The notes beneath the pieces were generated by a model. That model ran no database searches and was not told where the DNA came from. It saw only the letters and a program-made list of their open reading frames with translations. From NCBI RefSeq assembly GCF_003053745.1, contig NZ_QAYE01000005.1, positions 186,001 to 250,000 of the forward strand: 64,000 nucleotides of DNA. Reading direction: 5' to 3'. Source of the DNA: Sphingomonas faeni. GTDB taxonomy: Bacteria; Pseudomonadota; Alphaproteobacteria; Sphingomonadales; Sphingomonadaceae. The position numbers were made by a program, and so were the translations under genes. Below are positions 46,574 through 56,407 of this stretch, in pieces; position 1 is the first letter of the stretch; each line of letters begins with the position of its first letter.

Positions 46574-47655
46574 CGAAAATCTACGATATCGCGATCGTCG
46601 GCTCGGGCATGGCGGGCGCTAGCCTGGCCGCGGCGATCGGGTCGCAGGCGAGCGTGCTCGTCCTGGAGGCGGAGGACGCGCCGGGCTATCACGCGACGGG
46701 GCGATCGGCTGCCTTCTGGTCTGAAACTTACGGCGGGCCGGATATCCAGCCGCTGACTACGGCGTCCGGGCCATTATTGCATGCACGCGGCCATCTGGCG
46801 CCGCTCGGTTCGCTGCATGTCGGTCGCGCCGAGGACGAAGCGGCGATGGACGCGTTCCTGGCCGAGTTCGCCGACAGCGACGTGCGCCTGGACCGGGTCG
46901 ATCCTGCCGCTTTCGTGCCCGGACTGCGCCCCGAATGGACGCTCGGCGTGCAGGAAGCGACCTGCGCCTATATCGACGTTGCCGCGCTTCACGCCGAAAG
47001 CATCGCCACCGCGCGCCGCGCCGGTGCGGTCTTCGTTACCGATGCGGCGCTCGCTGCCGCGAAACGCGCCGCCGGTGTCTGGACGATCGAGACCAAGGCC
47101 GGCACGTTCCACGCGCGGACCCTCGTCGACGCGGCAGGCGCCTGGGCCGATGACGTCGCGTTACGTGCGGGCGTGCGCCCGCTCGGCTTGCAGGCGTATC
47201 GCCGGACCATGGTGCAACTCCGCACCGATCCCGGTGCGCCCGACGGGATGCCGCACGTCGCCGATCTTGGTGGTCGGTTCTACTTCAAGCCCGAGCCCGG
47301 CGGCCGGCTGTGGCTAAGCCCGCATGACGAGACGCCGACGGACCCGTGTGACGCCTCACCCGAGGAGATCGACGTCGCGATCGCAATCGATCGGTTCGAG
47401 CAGGTCGTCGACTGGCGAGTCGCCGCCGTCGAACGACGCTGGGCCGGGCTGCGCACGTTCGCGCCCGATCGCCTGCCAATCTATGGGTTCGACCGCGACG
47501 TGCCCGGCTTCTTCTGGTGCGCGGGACAGGGCGGCTTCGGGATTCAGACCGCGCCCGCGGCTGCGCTGCTCGCCGCCAGCCTGCTGCTCGGTGTTAGCCC
47601 GGACCCTGCGGTTGCAGCGATCGACGCCGCCCGGTACGCGCCCGAGCGGTTCTAA
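46570..47655 (+). CDS. FAD-dependent oxidoreductase, DadA/glycine oxidase type
   Basis: A 361-residue flavoprotein of the D-amino-acid dehydrogenase/glycine oxidase fold. The N-terminal dinucleotide-binding site reads IAIVGSGMAGASLAAAIG with the acidic strand end VLVLEAED, and the C-terminal FAD contact is CAGQGGFGIQTAPA. The middle carries LVDAAGAWADDVA, the usual third FAD motif. GTG at 46570 overlaps the hydrolase stop as GTGA, so the two genes are coupled. The amine or amino acid substrate is not known. Confidence 0.88.
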   Translation: MTKIYDIAIVGSGMAGASLAAAIGSQASVLVLEAEDAPGYHATGRSAAFWSETYGGPDIQPLTTASGPLLHARGHLAPLGSLHVGRAEDEAAMDAFLAEFADSDVRLDRVDPAAFVPGLRPEWTLGVQEATCAYIDVAALHAESIATARRAGAVFVTDAALAAAKRAAGVWTIETKAGTFHARTLVDAAGAWADDVALRAGVRPLGLQAYRRTMVQLRTDPGAPDGMPHVADLGGRFYFKPEPGGRLWLSPHDETPTDPCDASPEEIDVAIAIDRFEQVVDWRVAAVERRWAGLRTFAPDRLPIYGFDRDVPGFFWCAGQGGFGIQTAPAAALLAASLLLGVSPDPAVAAIDAARYAPERF

Positions 47656-47658
47656 TTC

Positions 47659-48123
47659 TTACTTGCGTCCCGCAGCGACCGCGGCATCGCTCGCCAGCTT
47701 GTCGGCGCGCTCGTTCTCCGGGTGGCCGGCATGACCCTTGACCCACTGCCACTCGATCTTGTGCCGCGCGACCGCCGCCAGCAGAGCGTGCCATAGTTCG
47801 GCGTTCTTCACCGGCTTCTTGTCGGCGGTCTTCCAGCCGTTGCGCTGCCAGCCCTTCACCCACTTGGTGAGGCCGTCCATGACGTATTTGCTGTCGGTAT
47901 ACAGCGTCACCGCGCACGGCCGGGTCAGCGCGTTGAGCGCCTCGATCGCCGCGGTCATCTCCATCCGGTTGTTGGTCGTCGGCGTCTCACCGCCCGACAA
48001 TTCCTTCTCGTGCGCGCCCATGCGGATCACCGCGCCCCAGCCACCGGGGCCAGGATTGCCCTTGCACGCGCCGTCGGTGAAGATCTCGACCTTGGTGATG
48101 GAAACGGGAGCTTCGTCAGTCAT
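47659..48123 (-). CDS. rnhA: Ribonuclease HI
   Basis: A 154-residue type 1 RNase H that cuts RNA in RNA-DNA hybrids. The catalytic carboxylates are seen in [17 protein letters not shown] (first Asp), [13 protein letters not shown] (Glu), [12 protein letters not shown] (second Asp) and [12 protein letters not shown] (final Asp), and the basic handle [20 protein letters not shown] is complete. ATG at 48123 overlaps the thrB stop (ATGA). It is the last gene of the ispH-thrB-rnhA unit. Confidence 0.97.
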   Translation of the reverse strand: MTDEAPVSITKVEIFTDGACKGNPGPGGWGAVIRMGAHEKELSGGETPTTNNRMEMTAAIEALNALTRPCAVTLYTDSKYVMDGLTKWVKGWQRNGWKTADKKPVKNAELWHALLAAVARHKIEWQWVKGHAGHPENERADKLASDAAVAAGRK

Positions 48124-49070
48124 GCAAACAGGTCGTCCTTGAGATACGTCTCGAGCCGCCGCCAATAGGCCAGCGGATCCTTGCGCGTCACCAGCGCATC
48201 CGCCGGCGTGTTGAGCCAGTCCCACGCGCGCGTCAGCAGGAACCGCAGGCAAGCGCCGCGCGCCAGGATCGGCAGCGCAGCGCGTTCCGCATCGGATAGC
48301 GGAAAACGGCTGACGTAGCCGTCGATCAGCGCCTTGCCGATCGCCGGGTCGTAATTCTCGCCATCGCCGTCGAACGCCCATGACGTATGCATCACCGCCA
48401 GATCATAGGCGCGAATGTCGGTGCAGGCGAAATAGAAGTCGATCACCCCGGTCACGCGGTCGCCGAGCATCAGCACGTTGTCGGGGAACAGGTCCGAATG
48501 GATCGCCGCCATCGGCAGATCTCGCGGCCATTCCGCCAGGACCGCCGTCAACGCCGCCTCGGTCCGGTCGAACAGCTCCGGTTCGATCGTGTCGATGTCG
48601 CGGCCGCAGCGCTCCAGGAACGGTCGCCAGGTATCCGCACCGAGCGGGTTGGGGCGGACCTGGTCGAACCCTGCGAGGCTCGTGTGCATCTGCCCCATCG
48701 CCGCACCCGCCGCAAACGCCTGCGCCGCGGTTGGATGCGATACCGAAACCCCGGTCAGGAACTCGATCAGGCATGCCGATCGTCCGGCGAGCTGTTGGAT
48801 TGCCGCGCCGTCACGATCGGGCAATGCGCGCGGTACGGGATTGCCGTCGGCCGCGAGATGATCGAGCATGTCGAGGAAGAACGGCAGGTCGTCGGTCGAC
48901 GTCCGTTCCTCGTACAGCGTCAGGATGAACCGGTCGGCGGTCGTCTCGACGAGGTAGTTGCTGTTCTGCACGCCCTCCGCGATGCCCTTAGCGGACAGGA
49001 GTTCGCCCCGATCGTAGCGCGCAAGGAACGCGCCCAGCGCCTCCGCCGACACCTGCGTGTAGACCGCCAT
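48120..49070 (-). CDS. thrB: Homoserine kinase (APH-fold type)
   Basis: A 316-residue ThrB of the alphaproteobacterial and pseudomonad type, which phosphorylates L-homoserine in threonine biosynthesis and has the aminoglycoside phosphotransferase fold. Landmarks are [20 protein letters not shown] at the start, [11 protein letters not shown], the catalytic [10 protein letters not shown] and the metal-binding [17 protein letters not shown]. It begins one base after the ispH stop codon. Confidence 0.95.
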   Translation of the reverse strand: MAVYTQVSAEALGAFLARYDRGELLSAKGIAEGVQNSNYLVETTADRFILTLYEERTSTDDLPFFLDMLDHLAADGNPVPRALPDRDGAAIQQLAGRSACLIEFLTGVSVSHPTAAQAFAAGAAMGQMHTSLAGFDQVRPNPLGADTWRPFLERCGRDIDTIEPELFDRTEAALTAVLAEWPRDLPMAAIHSDLFPDNVLMLGDRVTGVIDFYFACTDIRAYDLAVMHTSWAFDGDGENYDPAIGKALIDGYVSRFPLSDAERAALPILARGACLRFLLTRAWDWLNTPADALVTRKDPLAYWRRLETYLKDDLFA

Positions 49071-49071
49071 G

Positions 49072-50028
49072 CTAGGCGGCCGCCTCCAGTCCGCGTGGCA
49101 GCTTGAACGCGACCGTCTCGCGGTTCGTCTCGACCTCGCGCTCCGTCACCGTGAAGCGCTCCGACAGCCGGTCGACCAGTTCGCGGACCAGCAGTTCGGG
49201 CGCCGACGCGCCAGCCGTGATGCCCAGCGTGCCTACGCCGGCGAGAAAGTCCCAGTCGAGCTCACTCGCGCGCTGGATCAGCATCGCAGGCGTCCCCTCG
49301 CGTTCAGCGACCTCGACCAGCCGCACCGAGTTGGACGAGTTCGGCGCACCGATCACCAGCACCGCATCGACGCTGTGCGCGATCGCCTTTACCGCGGTCT
49401 GGCGGTTCGACGTGGCGTAGCAGATGTCCTCGCCACGTGGCGGCAGCATCTGCGGGAAGCGGCGCTGCAACGTCGCCACGACGGCGGCGGTGTCGTCCAC
49501 CGACAGCGTCGTCTGGGTGAGGAAGGCGAGGTTGGTATGATCGATCGGCATGAACACCTCGGCGTCCTCGACCGTCTCGATCAGCGACATCGCGCCCGCC
49601 GGCACTTGCCCGAACGTACCGATCACCTCGGGGTGCCCGGCATGGCCGATGAACACGATATGCCGACCTTGCGCGACCAGCCGCTCGGCCTGACGGTGCA
49701 CCTTCGACACCAGAGGACAGGTCGCGTCGAGATATTCGAGCCCGCGATTCTGCGCGTCGAGCGGCACCGACTTGGGCACGCCGTGCGCGGAGAACACGAC
49801 CGGGGCGCCATCGGGCACCTCGTCCAGTTCCTCGACGAAGATCGCGCCCTGCGCCTTCAGCGTGTCGACGACGAACTTGTTGTGGACGATCTCGTGGCGG
49901 ACGTAGACCGGCGCCCCGTGTTTCTCGATCGCCAGTTCGACGATCCGGATCGCGCGGTCGACGCCTGCGCAAAAGCCTCGGGGTGCTGCGATCAACAGTT
50001 CGAGCGGCGGCTTGTCGATTGGGCTCAT
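49072..50028 (-). CDS. ispH: 4-hydroxy-3-methylbut-2-enyl diphosphate reductase
   Basis: IspH makes IPP and DMAPP in the last step of the MEP isoprenoid pathway using a [4Fe-4S] cluster. The 318-residue protein has the three cluster cysteines in [23 protein letters not shown] and [10 protein letters not shown], and the substrate-binding histidines in RHEIVHN and [12 protein letters not shown]. It is the first gene of a tight minus-strand unit with thrB and rnhA. Confidence 0.97.
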   Translation of the reverse strand: MSPIDKPPLELLIAAPRGFCAGVDRAIRIVELAIEKHGAPVYVRHEIVHNKFVVDTLKAQGAIFVEELDEVPDGAPVVFSAHGVPKSVPLDAQNRGLEYLDATCPLVSKVHRQAERLVAQGRHIVFIGHAGHPEVIGTFGQVPAGAMSLIETVEDAEVFMPIDHTNLAFLTQTTLSVDDTAAVVATLQRRFPQMLPPRGEDICYATSNRQTAVKAIAHSVDAVLVIGAPNSSNSVRLVEVAEREGTPAMLIQRASELDWDFLAGVGTLGITAGASAPELLVRELVDRLSERFTVTEREVETNRETVAFKLPRGLEAAA

Positions 50029-50149
50029 GATGCCACGCCTCTACGCGATTGCTTGCCTGGACGATAGCCGGTTCCTATGGTGCGCCGCGACAGGGGCCGC
50101 TTGCGACATGCGGTGGCCCTTTCGCTCGTTCGAGAAGGTAAGCGTCGCC

Positions 50150-50788
50150 GTGAAAGCCCCTATCCTAGCCGTTTCTGCGTGTGCGATCTTGTTGAGCGGG
50201 TGCGCCGGCAAGGGTGAAGTCGATGCGACCGGCGGCATTTCCGCAGTCCGTTCGGTCTGCCCGCCCGTGGCGATCCCGGCAGCGACCGGCGACATCACGC
50301 TGTTCGACCCGGTCACCAGCCGCGACCAGTCAGCGATCGACGTCGTCGCCTTCATGACCAACGTCCGCTCGACCTGCGCCGATGCGACCGATCAGGTCGT
50401 CACCAACGTGACGTTCGACATTCGGGCCCGCCGCAGCCGTACCGAAGCAGCGCGCGACGTGACGCTGCCGTATTTCATCACCGTCGTGCGGGGCGGCAGC
50501 GCGGTCGTCGCCAAGCGCATCGGCCGGGTGGCATTGCACTTCGACGCCGGCCAGGCGCTGGCTTCGGCGTCGGGCACGACGACTGCGACCGTGTCACGCG
50601 CTGCGGCCACCTTGCCGGAAGACGTTCGGGAGAAGCTGACCCGCCGGCGCAAGGCAGGCGATCAGGACGCTGCGGTCGATCCGCTGAGCACGCCGGAAGT
50701 GCGCCAGGCCGTGCTGCGTGCGAGCTTCGAGGCGCTGGTCGGGTTCCAGCTCACCGACGATCAGTTGAAGTATAACGCCACGCGCTGA
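50150..50788 (+). CDS. Putative lipoprotein of unknown function
   Basis: A product of about 212 residues with a lipoprotein leader (VKAPILAVSACAILLSGCAG) whose lipobox is LLSGC. The mature domain is rich in beta strands and Thr/Val (DQVVTNVTFDIRARRSRTEAARDVTLPYFITVVRGG) with no catalytic motif recognised. GTG at 50150, after AAGG, places the leader correctly; ATG at 50108 gives a longer N-terminus. It is divergent from ispH and convergent with dps. Confidence 0.75.
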   Translation: MKAPILAVSACAILLSGCAGKGEVDATGGISAVRSVCPPVAIPAATGDITLFDPVTSRDQSAIDVVAFMTNVRSTCADATDQVVTNVTFDIRARRSRTEAARDVTLPYFITVVRGGSAVVAKRIGRVALHFDAGQALASASGTTTATVSRAAATLPEDVREKLTRRRKAGDQDAAVDPLSTPEVRQAVLRASFEALVGFQLTDDQLKYNATR

Positions 50789-50831
50789 GCGCGTCGGGGG
50801 GGCTATCGCCCACGGCATTGCCGGAACGAAG

Positions 50832-50865
50832 TACGGCCCCCTCTTCGCATGAAGAGGGGGCCGTA
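50832..50865. terminator. Strong bidirectional stem-loop between lipoprotein and dps genes
   Basis: TACGGCCCCCTCTTC and GAAGAGGGGGCCGTA form a perfect 15-bp stem with a GCAT loop, between two convergent stops. There is no long T run, but the stem strength and position argue for a shared terminator. Confidence 0.75.
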
Positions 50866-50868
50866 ATC

Positions 50869-51477
50869 TTACTTGTCGCTTCGGACCAGTTCGGTCGCGG
50901 CGAGGTGCTCTGCCAGGAACCACACCTGCGGTTCGTGCGTGCGAATGATGTTGCTCACCAGCAGATCGTTGGTGCCGTCGTCGCCCGATTCGTCGGCAGC
51001 TTCGGCGCCTTCATGAGCCTGACGCAGGATGATCTCATGCGCTTCGAGCAGGCGCGCAAGCTGCGTCGGGACGTCTTCGCGACCCTTGGGCGGGCGGGGA
51101 ATCGTCGTCATCTCCGCGACATCGTGCGACATCGCGATCGAGATACCGCCAAGTGCCATGATGCGTTCGGCGACGAGATCTACGAGAGCAGCCTGCTCTT
51201 CGTAGTGCTTATCGAGCAGCAGATGCAGTTGGTAGAAGGTCGCGCCCGACATCTGCCAGTGATGCTTCTTGTACATGTCGCGGATCGTCATCGTGTCCGC
51301 TAGCACCTGGTTCAGCGTCGCGACGCTCTGGGCGCGGGCATTGTCCTCAAGTGCGATCGGGAGTTTCTTCAGCGTCCCATAAGGCTGGATTTCGCGATAT
51401 TCGACCTTGTACTGTGGCTGTGCCTCGACCGACACATCGGTGTCCGTCTTGATCAGCTTCGCGGGTTTCTTCGCCAT
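50869..51477 (-). CDS. dps: Dps family DNA-binding ferritin-like protein
   Basis: A 202-residue Dps-type protein that stores iron and protects DNA under oxidative stress or starvation. The ferroxidase-site signature is present as KKHHWQMSGATFYQLHLLLDKHYEEQAALVDLVAERIMALGG (shown here in parts: HHWQMSG, LHLLLDKHYEE, LVDLVAERI). The N-terminus is lysine-rich (MAKKPAKLIKTD), as in forms that bind DNA. ATG at 51477 with AGGAA upstream is chosen; the longer ORF upstream is an antisense shadow of the ROK gene. Confidence 0.93.
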   Translation of the reverse strand: MAKKPAKLIKTDTDVSVEAQPQYKVEYREIQPYGTLKKLPIALEDNARAQSVATLNQVLADTMTIRDMYKKHHWQMSGATFYQLHLLLDKHYEEQAALVDLVAERIMALGGISIAMSHDVAEMTTIPRPPKGREDVPTQLARLLEAHEIILRQAHEGAEAADESGDDGTNDLLVSNIIRTHEPQVWFLAEHLAATELVRSDK

Positions 51478-51642
51478 TCGGAATTCCTGTCTGTTCGGGT
51501 GAACTCGACCGGCATAACGCACGAACGGACGGATCGACAGCAGATCAAATCCTCGTTCAGCGTGATCGCGAAAACCGCCCCGCTCTTGACTGGACGGCGT
51601 CGGCGAAGGAAGCGGGCGCGGTAAACGTGTTGGGAGTTGAGG

Positions 51643-52557
51643 ATGACGGAAGCACCGCTGGTCGCAGGTATCGAACTTGGCGGCACCAAATGCATCTGCA
51701 TTCTTGCGCGCGGACCCGACCAGATCGAAGAAACCGTGCGGATTCCGACCACGCGCCCCGAAGAGACGCTGGCCGCGATCGAGGCAGTGCTGGACCGGTG
51801 GAGCGGGTTCGTGGCGATCGGTATCGCGAGCTTCGGGCCCGTATCGATCGATCGCCATTCGGGGGATTACGGCCATATCACCTCGACGCCCAAGCCGGGT
51901 TGGGCCGGGACCGATATCGCGGGACGGCTGAGCCGACGTTACGGCGTGCCCACGGGCTTCCATAGCGACGTGGTCGGCGCGGCGTTGGCCGAGGCGTTTT
52001 GGGGCGCGGCGAAGGGTTTGCCGGATATCGCCTATGTCACGGTCGGCACCGGGGTCGGCGCCGGCATGATCGCGGGCAACCGTCCGGTCGATGGGCTGAC
52101 GCATTCCGAACTCGGCCATATCCGCCCCGCTCGGTTCCAGGGCGACGACTGGATCGGCAATTGCCCGTTCCACGGCGCGTGTATCGAGGGACTGGTCGCG
52201 GGACCCGCGATCGCGGCACGGATCGGATTTCCCGCCGACGAAGCGCCTGCCGAGCATCCGGTCTGGGACAACGTCGCGGACGCGCTGGGGCAGCTTTGCC
52301 ACACGCTCGTGCTCACCGGCATCCCGCGCCGCATCGTGATGGGCGGCGGCGTGATGGGGGCATCGCATCTGTTCCCGCGTGTCCGCGCGGCGATGACGCG
52401 GAGCCTCGGCGGATACATCACGCTACCCGAGGTCGCGCTCGTCGATACGTTCATCGTGCCGCCTGCGTTAGGCAACAACGCCGGGCCGCTTGGCGCAATC
52501 GTGCTGGGCGCTCAAGCACTTGGACATAAGTTACAAACATCGTTCACAGCGTCTTAA
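51643..52557 (+). CDS. ROK family sugar kinase, fructokinase-like
   Basis: A 304-residue ROK kinase. The phosphate-binding loop is GIELGGTKCICI, the second nucleotide block is VTVGTGVGAGMI, and the ROK zinc site is formed by the H of ELGH plus CPFHGACIEG. The zinc motif and the length agree with bacterial fructokinases. ATG at 51643 has GGAG seven bases upstream. It is a single gene, divergent from dps. Confidence 0.9.
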   Translation: MTEAPLVAGIELGGTKCICILARGPDQIEETVRIPTTRPEETLAAIEAVLDRWSGFVAIGIASFGPVSIDRHSGDYGHITSTPKPGWAGTDIAGRLSRRYGVPTGFHSDVVGAALAEAFWGAAKGLPDIAYVTVGTGVGAGMIAGNRPVDGLTHSELGHIRPARFQGDDWIGNCPFHGACIEGLVAGPAIAARIGFPADEAPAEHPVWDNVADALGQLCHTLVLTGIPRRIVMGGGVMGASHLFPRVRAAMTRSLGGYITLPEVALVDTFIVPPALGNNAGPLGAIVLGAQALGHKLQTSFTAS

Positions 52558-52644
52558 CTGCTTTAGGTTACTATCCTTCGTAACGATGAAGGCACTTGGC
52601 GTACCGCAAGGCACGGATGCGGTGGCCAGTGAGGAACTGTATCG

Positions 52645-54555
52645 ATGCGCATTCTGATCGTGGACGACGAGCCAGCGATGCATGACAGCTACCGGCGCAG
52701 CTTCGCCGGTCAGCGATCGGAGAGCGGCGAGGCGCTTGGCGCGATGGCGGCCGACCTGTTTGGCGGGAACGCCAGTGAGCTCCGCCGCGGGGACATCGCC
52801 GGCTTCGTGCTGACGCATGTGCATCAAGGGCTGGACGCGGTCGCGGACGTCGCGCGGGCGTTGGCGGACGGCGAACCGTTCGCGGTCGCGTTCATCGATA
52901 TCCGCATGCCACCCGGTATCGACGGGCGCGAGACGGCGCAGCGTATCCGGGCGCTCGACCCGGAGATCAACCTCGTCATCGTCACCGGATTTTCCGATTT
53001 CTCGCCGATCGAGATCAGCAAGGTTGCAGGACCTGCCGACAAGATCTTCTACATCGCAAAGCCGTTCGAGGTCGCCGAGGTCACCCAGACCGCGACGGCG
53101 CTTGCGAAACGGTGGGAAATCGATCGCGAGTTGAAGGCGGCCCGTGTCACGCTGGCCGCGCAGGTTGTTCAACTCGAAGAGCAGAGCGCCGAGCTTGCCG
53201 CGAACGAGAGTCGCGCGGTGCATATGGCGACGCATGACTCGCTGACCGACGCGCCGAACCGGCTCGCGTTCCTGCGCGCGCTGGCCGAACGAACGCGCGC
53301 GGCGGGGCTGTTCGCGACGGTCATGGTGGATCTGGATCGCTTCAAGCTGGTCAACGATACGCTTGGCCATCTGGCGGGCGACGCGCTGATCCGCGAAATC
53401 TGCGCGATCCTGCAGCGATCGGCGCCGGCGGGTGCATTGGTCGCGCGGCTTGGCGGGGATGAGTTCGGCATCCTGTTCGAGACGTCCGGCGAGGCGGCGG
53501 GCGTCATGGCGTGCGAGCGGGTCGTCGCGGCGTGTTCGGTCAGCCTGCAGGTGTTCGGCAATTCGGTGCAGGGCGGCGCGTCGGCGGGTGTGGTGGTCAG
53601 CGAGGGCGGGCAGGGCCGCGATCCAGTCGACGTCATGCGACGGTCCGACCTTGCGCTCAACGATGCCAAGCGCGGCGGTCGCGGCATCGTTCGCCTGTTC
53701 GACGAGAGCATGGACGAAGGCATCCGCTTTCGCCGGCGGGTCGAGGGTGGGCTGAGCCAGGCGATTTCGAAGGGCGAACTGAGTTTGGTCTATCAACCGA
53801 TCGTGTCGCGCGACGCGGTCGAGGTGATCGGTTTCGAGGCGCTCATCCGCTGGAACACCGACGAATATGGCGCGATGAGCCCGAGCACGTTCATTCCGAT
53901 CGCCGAGGAATCGAACCTGATCCACGAACTGGGCGACTGGGTGCTGGGCGAAGCGCTCGACGTCCTGAAGCAATGGCCTGGCCAGTATGTCTCGGTCAAT
54001 TTCTCGCCGCGCCAGTTCCGCCGGCACAATTTCGTCGGGCACATCATGGAGAGCGTCGAGCGCGCCGGGATCGAGCCTGCGCGATTGCAGATCGAGATCA
54101 CCGAAACCGCGATTTTCGACGATGCCGAACGCGCTGCGGAAACGCTCTACAAGCTACGCCAGATGGGCTTCCGGATCGCGCTCGACGATTTCGGAACGGG
54201 CTATTCGAGCCTCTACAACATCCGCAAGTTCGCGCTCGATTGCCTAAAGATCGACCGCTCGTTCATCGATGGGATGGGTCGGGAGCGCGAAAGCGCGGCG
54301 ATCGTGCATTCGATTATCCACCTCGGTCGCGCGCTGGGACTCGGCGTGATTGCCGAGGGGGTCGAGACCGACGCTCAGGTCCAGGCGCTCAAGCTGGCTG
54401 GAGCGAGCCATTTTCAGGGGTATTTCTACTCGCGACCGGTTGCGGCGGATGTCGCACTCGGCATGGCAAACGCGCGCTATCTCGGCGGCGAAGACGATGT
54501 GGCGGGTGACGGACCGACGGCACCGCGGCAATTGGGCAATGGAATGCTGAACTAG
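52645..54555 (+). CDS. Response regulator with GGDEF and EAL domains
   Basis: A 636-residue protein that can in principle make and break cyclic di-GMP. The receiver domain (1-150) has the acidic pair in ILIVDDEP and the phospho-acceptor Asp85 in AFIDIRMPP; about 30 extra residues separate the first helix from the second strand compared with ordinary receivers. After a coiled linker comes the GGDEF domain with an intact GGDEF at 270-274 and no RxxD inhibitory site just before it. The EAL domain has GFEALIRW (EAL 398-400), DDFGTGYSSL and AEGVET, all intact. The stop overlaps the start of the histidine kinase gene (TAGTG). Confidence 0.94.
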   Translation: MRILIVDDEPAMHDSYRRSFAGQRSESGEALGAMAADLFGGNASELRRGDIAGFVLTHVHQGLDAVADVARALADGEPFAVAFIDIRMPPGIDGRETAQRIRALDPEINLVIVTGFSDFSPIEISKVAGPADKIFYIAKPFEVAEVTQTATALAKRWEIDRELKAARVTLAAQVVQLEEQSAELAANESRAVHMATHDSLTDAPNRLAFLRALAERTRAAGLFATVMVDLDRFKLVNDTLGHLAGDALIREICAILQRSAPAGALVARLGGDEFGILFETSGEAAGVMACERVVAACSVSLQVFGNSVQGGASAGVVVSEGGQGRDPVDVMRRSDLALNDAKRGGRGIVRLFDESMDEGIRFRRRVEGGLSQAISKGELSLVYQPIVSRDAVEVIGFEALIRWNTDEYGAMSPSTFIPIAEESNLIHELGDWVLGEALDVLKQWPGQYVSVNFSPRQFRRHNFVGHIMESVERAGIEPARLQIEITETAIFDDAERAAETLYKLRQMGFRIALDDFGTGYSSLYNIRKFALDCLKIDRSFIDGMGRERESAAIVHSIIHLGRALGLGVIAEGVETDAQVQALKLAGASHFQGYFYSRPVAADVALGMANARYLGGEDDVAGDGPTAPRQLGNGMLN

Positions 54556-56405
54556 TGCCGACGGTCGGCATGGGTCGCGTTCCGGCGACGCTGGGGCGGC
54601 AATTCGGCAAGATGCGGCGGCCTGCATCGCTCGGTGCGAAACTCGTGCTGATCATGACGGGCGTCGCGCTGTGCGGAACAGTCGCGATCACGGTGTTGCT
54701 GGCTTCGATCATCACGCCGAGCTTTACCAAGCTGGAAGACGCGGCGATTGCGGGGCAGGGCGAACGGACGCGTGCGGTGCTGACCAGATACGCTGCCGGG
54801 GTCCAGGCGGAAGCGCGAGATCGCCGCGATGCAGCGGGGTTATCCGAGGCAAGGCTTGCGTCTGGTAGTCGCGCTAAGCCTGTGACGCGATCACTCCCTG
54901 CCGATGGCGTTGCCGAGATCGCAGCAAACGGCCGTATCGCTGACGCGCGCTGGAACGGACCGCTGGGTTCGACCTCGTCGCAACAATGGACTGATTTGCT
55001 CGATCGTACGGACTTTGCGCACGTGCTTGGCCGGCGTCGGTCGGCGCGGTTCTATACGCGGCTGGGGAATAGTGTCGCAGCGGTAGGTGTCGCGCGAATG
55101 GCGGCGGCAAGCGGCGCGAATATCGGGCAGGGCTATATCGCGGTCGCGCGCGTGATAACCGCTAAGCAGATTTCCGAAGCTTTGGGTGTCGATGCGACGT
55201 TAGACGTCGGTTCCAGCAGTTCGGGGGTGGCGTCCTATCGAGGGTCGAGAGCGGCAATTGCCGTGCCCCTAATCGGAGCCGACGGACGCGCCGTGGCGAC
55301 GACCCGGTTTGCCGTGCCAAGTGATGCAACGCGGCTCGGCAGGCGCGTGCTGGTGTTTGCGATCGCAGGATCGATCGTGCTTCTGCTGTTCGTGCTCATC
55401 GTGCTGCGTCGCCTCATTGCGCAACTCGTGCTGCGTCCGTTGCTGCGCATCGAGAACCATATGCGTCGGGTTCGCGCGTCGGGATCGCTTGCGCTGCTCG
55501 ACGAGGACGAGCGGCGCGATGAGATCGGTTCGCTCGGGCGCAACTTCAACGCGATGTTGCAGCAATTGAAGGATCTGCGTGAACAGATCGGCGTGCAGTC
55601 ATTCGATCTCGGGCGGAGCGAAAGTGCGGTGGCGGTAATGCACAACGTCCGCAATGCGCTGAACCCGATCAGCACGATTCTCAGCCGCGAGATCGCGCAG
55701 GTGCCGCCAATCGACCGCGCTACGCTCGACCGGGCGATCGAGGAACTCGCGCGAGGCGATGTTTCCGACGACCGCCGCCAGAAACTGGCCGCGTTCGTCA
55801 CCGCGGCGATCGACGCGGACGCCGCCAACCGCGAATCCACCCGTCATGAACTCAGCATCGGCCGCGAGGCGATGGGGCATGTGCTGGAGATCATCGGCCA
55901 GCAGCAGCAGGGCGCGCATGAACGCCCTGCGCTGAAGATATGCGACGTCACCGCGATCATCGCGCGCAACGCGACGATCGTCCGTTATCTGGACGGCGCT
56001 TCGATCGCGTTCGGATTTCCTGCGGGACCCAATCTGGTCATGGCGAACCGGCTGATCCTGAGCCAGGTGATCGGCAATCTGTTCGCCAATGCGGCCGAGT
56101 CAATCGTCGCGCGGGGAACCGGCAGCGGATCGATCGTTACCGCTATCGAGCAGGTCGACGGCCGCGTGACGATCGAGATCCGCGACGACGGCGAGGGGAT
56201 CACGCCCGAGGTCGCGGCGACGCTGTTCCACCGCGGCTTCTCCACGCGTGCGCATAAGTCTGGCGGTCTGGGGCTGCACTGGTGTGCCAATTCGGTGAAC
56301 GCGATGCAGGGTTCGCTGCGTCTGGAGAGCGAAGGGCCGGGGCAGGGCGCGGTTGCGATCCTGACGCTGCTGGCGCCTGATGCGGGGGGCGTCGACCTCG
56401 GGTGA
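54555..56405 (+). CDS. Membrane sensor histidine kinase
   Basis: A 616-residue kinase with two membrane segments (about 28-50, LGAKLVLIMTGVALCGTVAI, and about 267-288, VLVFAIAGSIVLLLFVLIVL) enclosing a periplasmic sensor region. Then come a HAMP domain (LRPLLRIENHMRRVR to LGRNFNAMLQQL), an H-box-like AVMHNVRNALNPI (His363), and an ATPase domain with NLFANAAESI, DDGEGITPEV and GGLGLHWC. It is translationally coupled to the receiver-GGDEF-EAL gene and is its probable partner, so the pair should link an outside signal to c-di-GMP. Start GTG 54555. Confidence 0.92.
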   Translation: MPTVGMGRVPATLGRQFGKMRRPASLGAKLVLIMTGVALCGTVAITVLLASIITPSFTKLEDAAIAGQGERTRAVLTRYAAGVQAEARDRRDAAGLSEARLASGSRAKPVTRSLPADGVAEIAANGRIADARWNGPLGSTSSQQWTDLLDRTDFAHVLGRRRSARFYTRLGNSVAAVGVARMAAASGANIGQGYIAVARVITAKQISEALGVDATLDVGSSSSGVASYRGSRAAIAVPLIGADGRAVATTRFAVPSDATRLGRRVLVFAIAGSIVLLLFVLIVLRRLIAQLVLRPLLRIENHMRRVRASGSLALLDEDERRDEIGSLGRNFNAMLQQLKDLREQIGVQSFDLGRSESAVAVMHNVRNALNPISTILSREIAQVPPIDRATLDRAIEELARGDVSDDRRQKLAAFVTAAIDADAANRESTRHELSIGREAMGHVLEIIGQQQQGAHERPALKICDVTAIIARNATIVRYLDGASIAFGFPAGPNLVMANRLILSQVIGNLFANAAESIVARGTGSGSIVTAIEQVDGRVTIEIRDDGEGITPEVAATLFHRGFSTRAHKSGGLGLHWCANSVNAMQGSLRLESEGPGQGAVAILTLLAPDAGGVDLG

Positions 56406-56407
56406 GG

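Noticed and set aside
48120..49070. Homoserine kinase gene as an antibiotic (aminoglycoside) phosphotransferase
   Set aside because: The fold is shared, but the N-terminal ThrB signature and the ispH-thrB-rnhA context identify it as ThrB.
52531..54042. 503-codon minus-strand frame opposite the GGDEF-EAL gene
   Set aside because: The sense frame contains intact catalytic motifs; the antisense frame has none.
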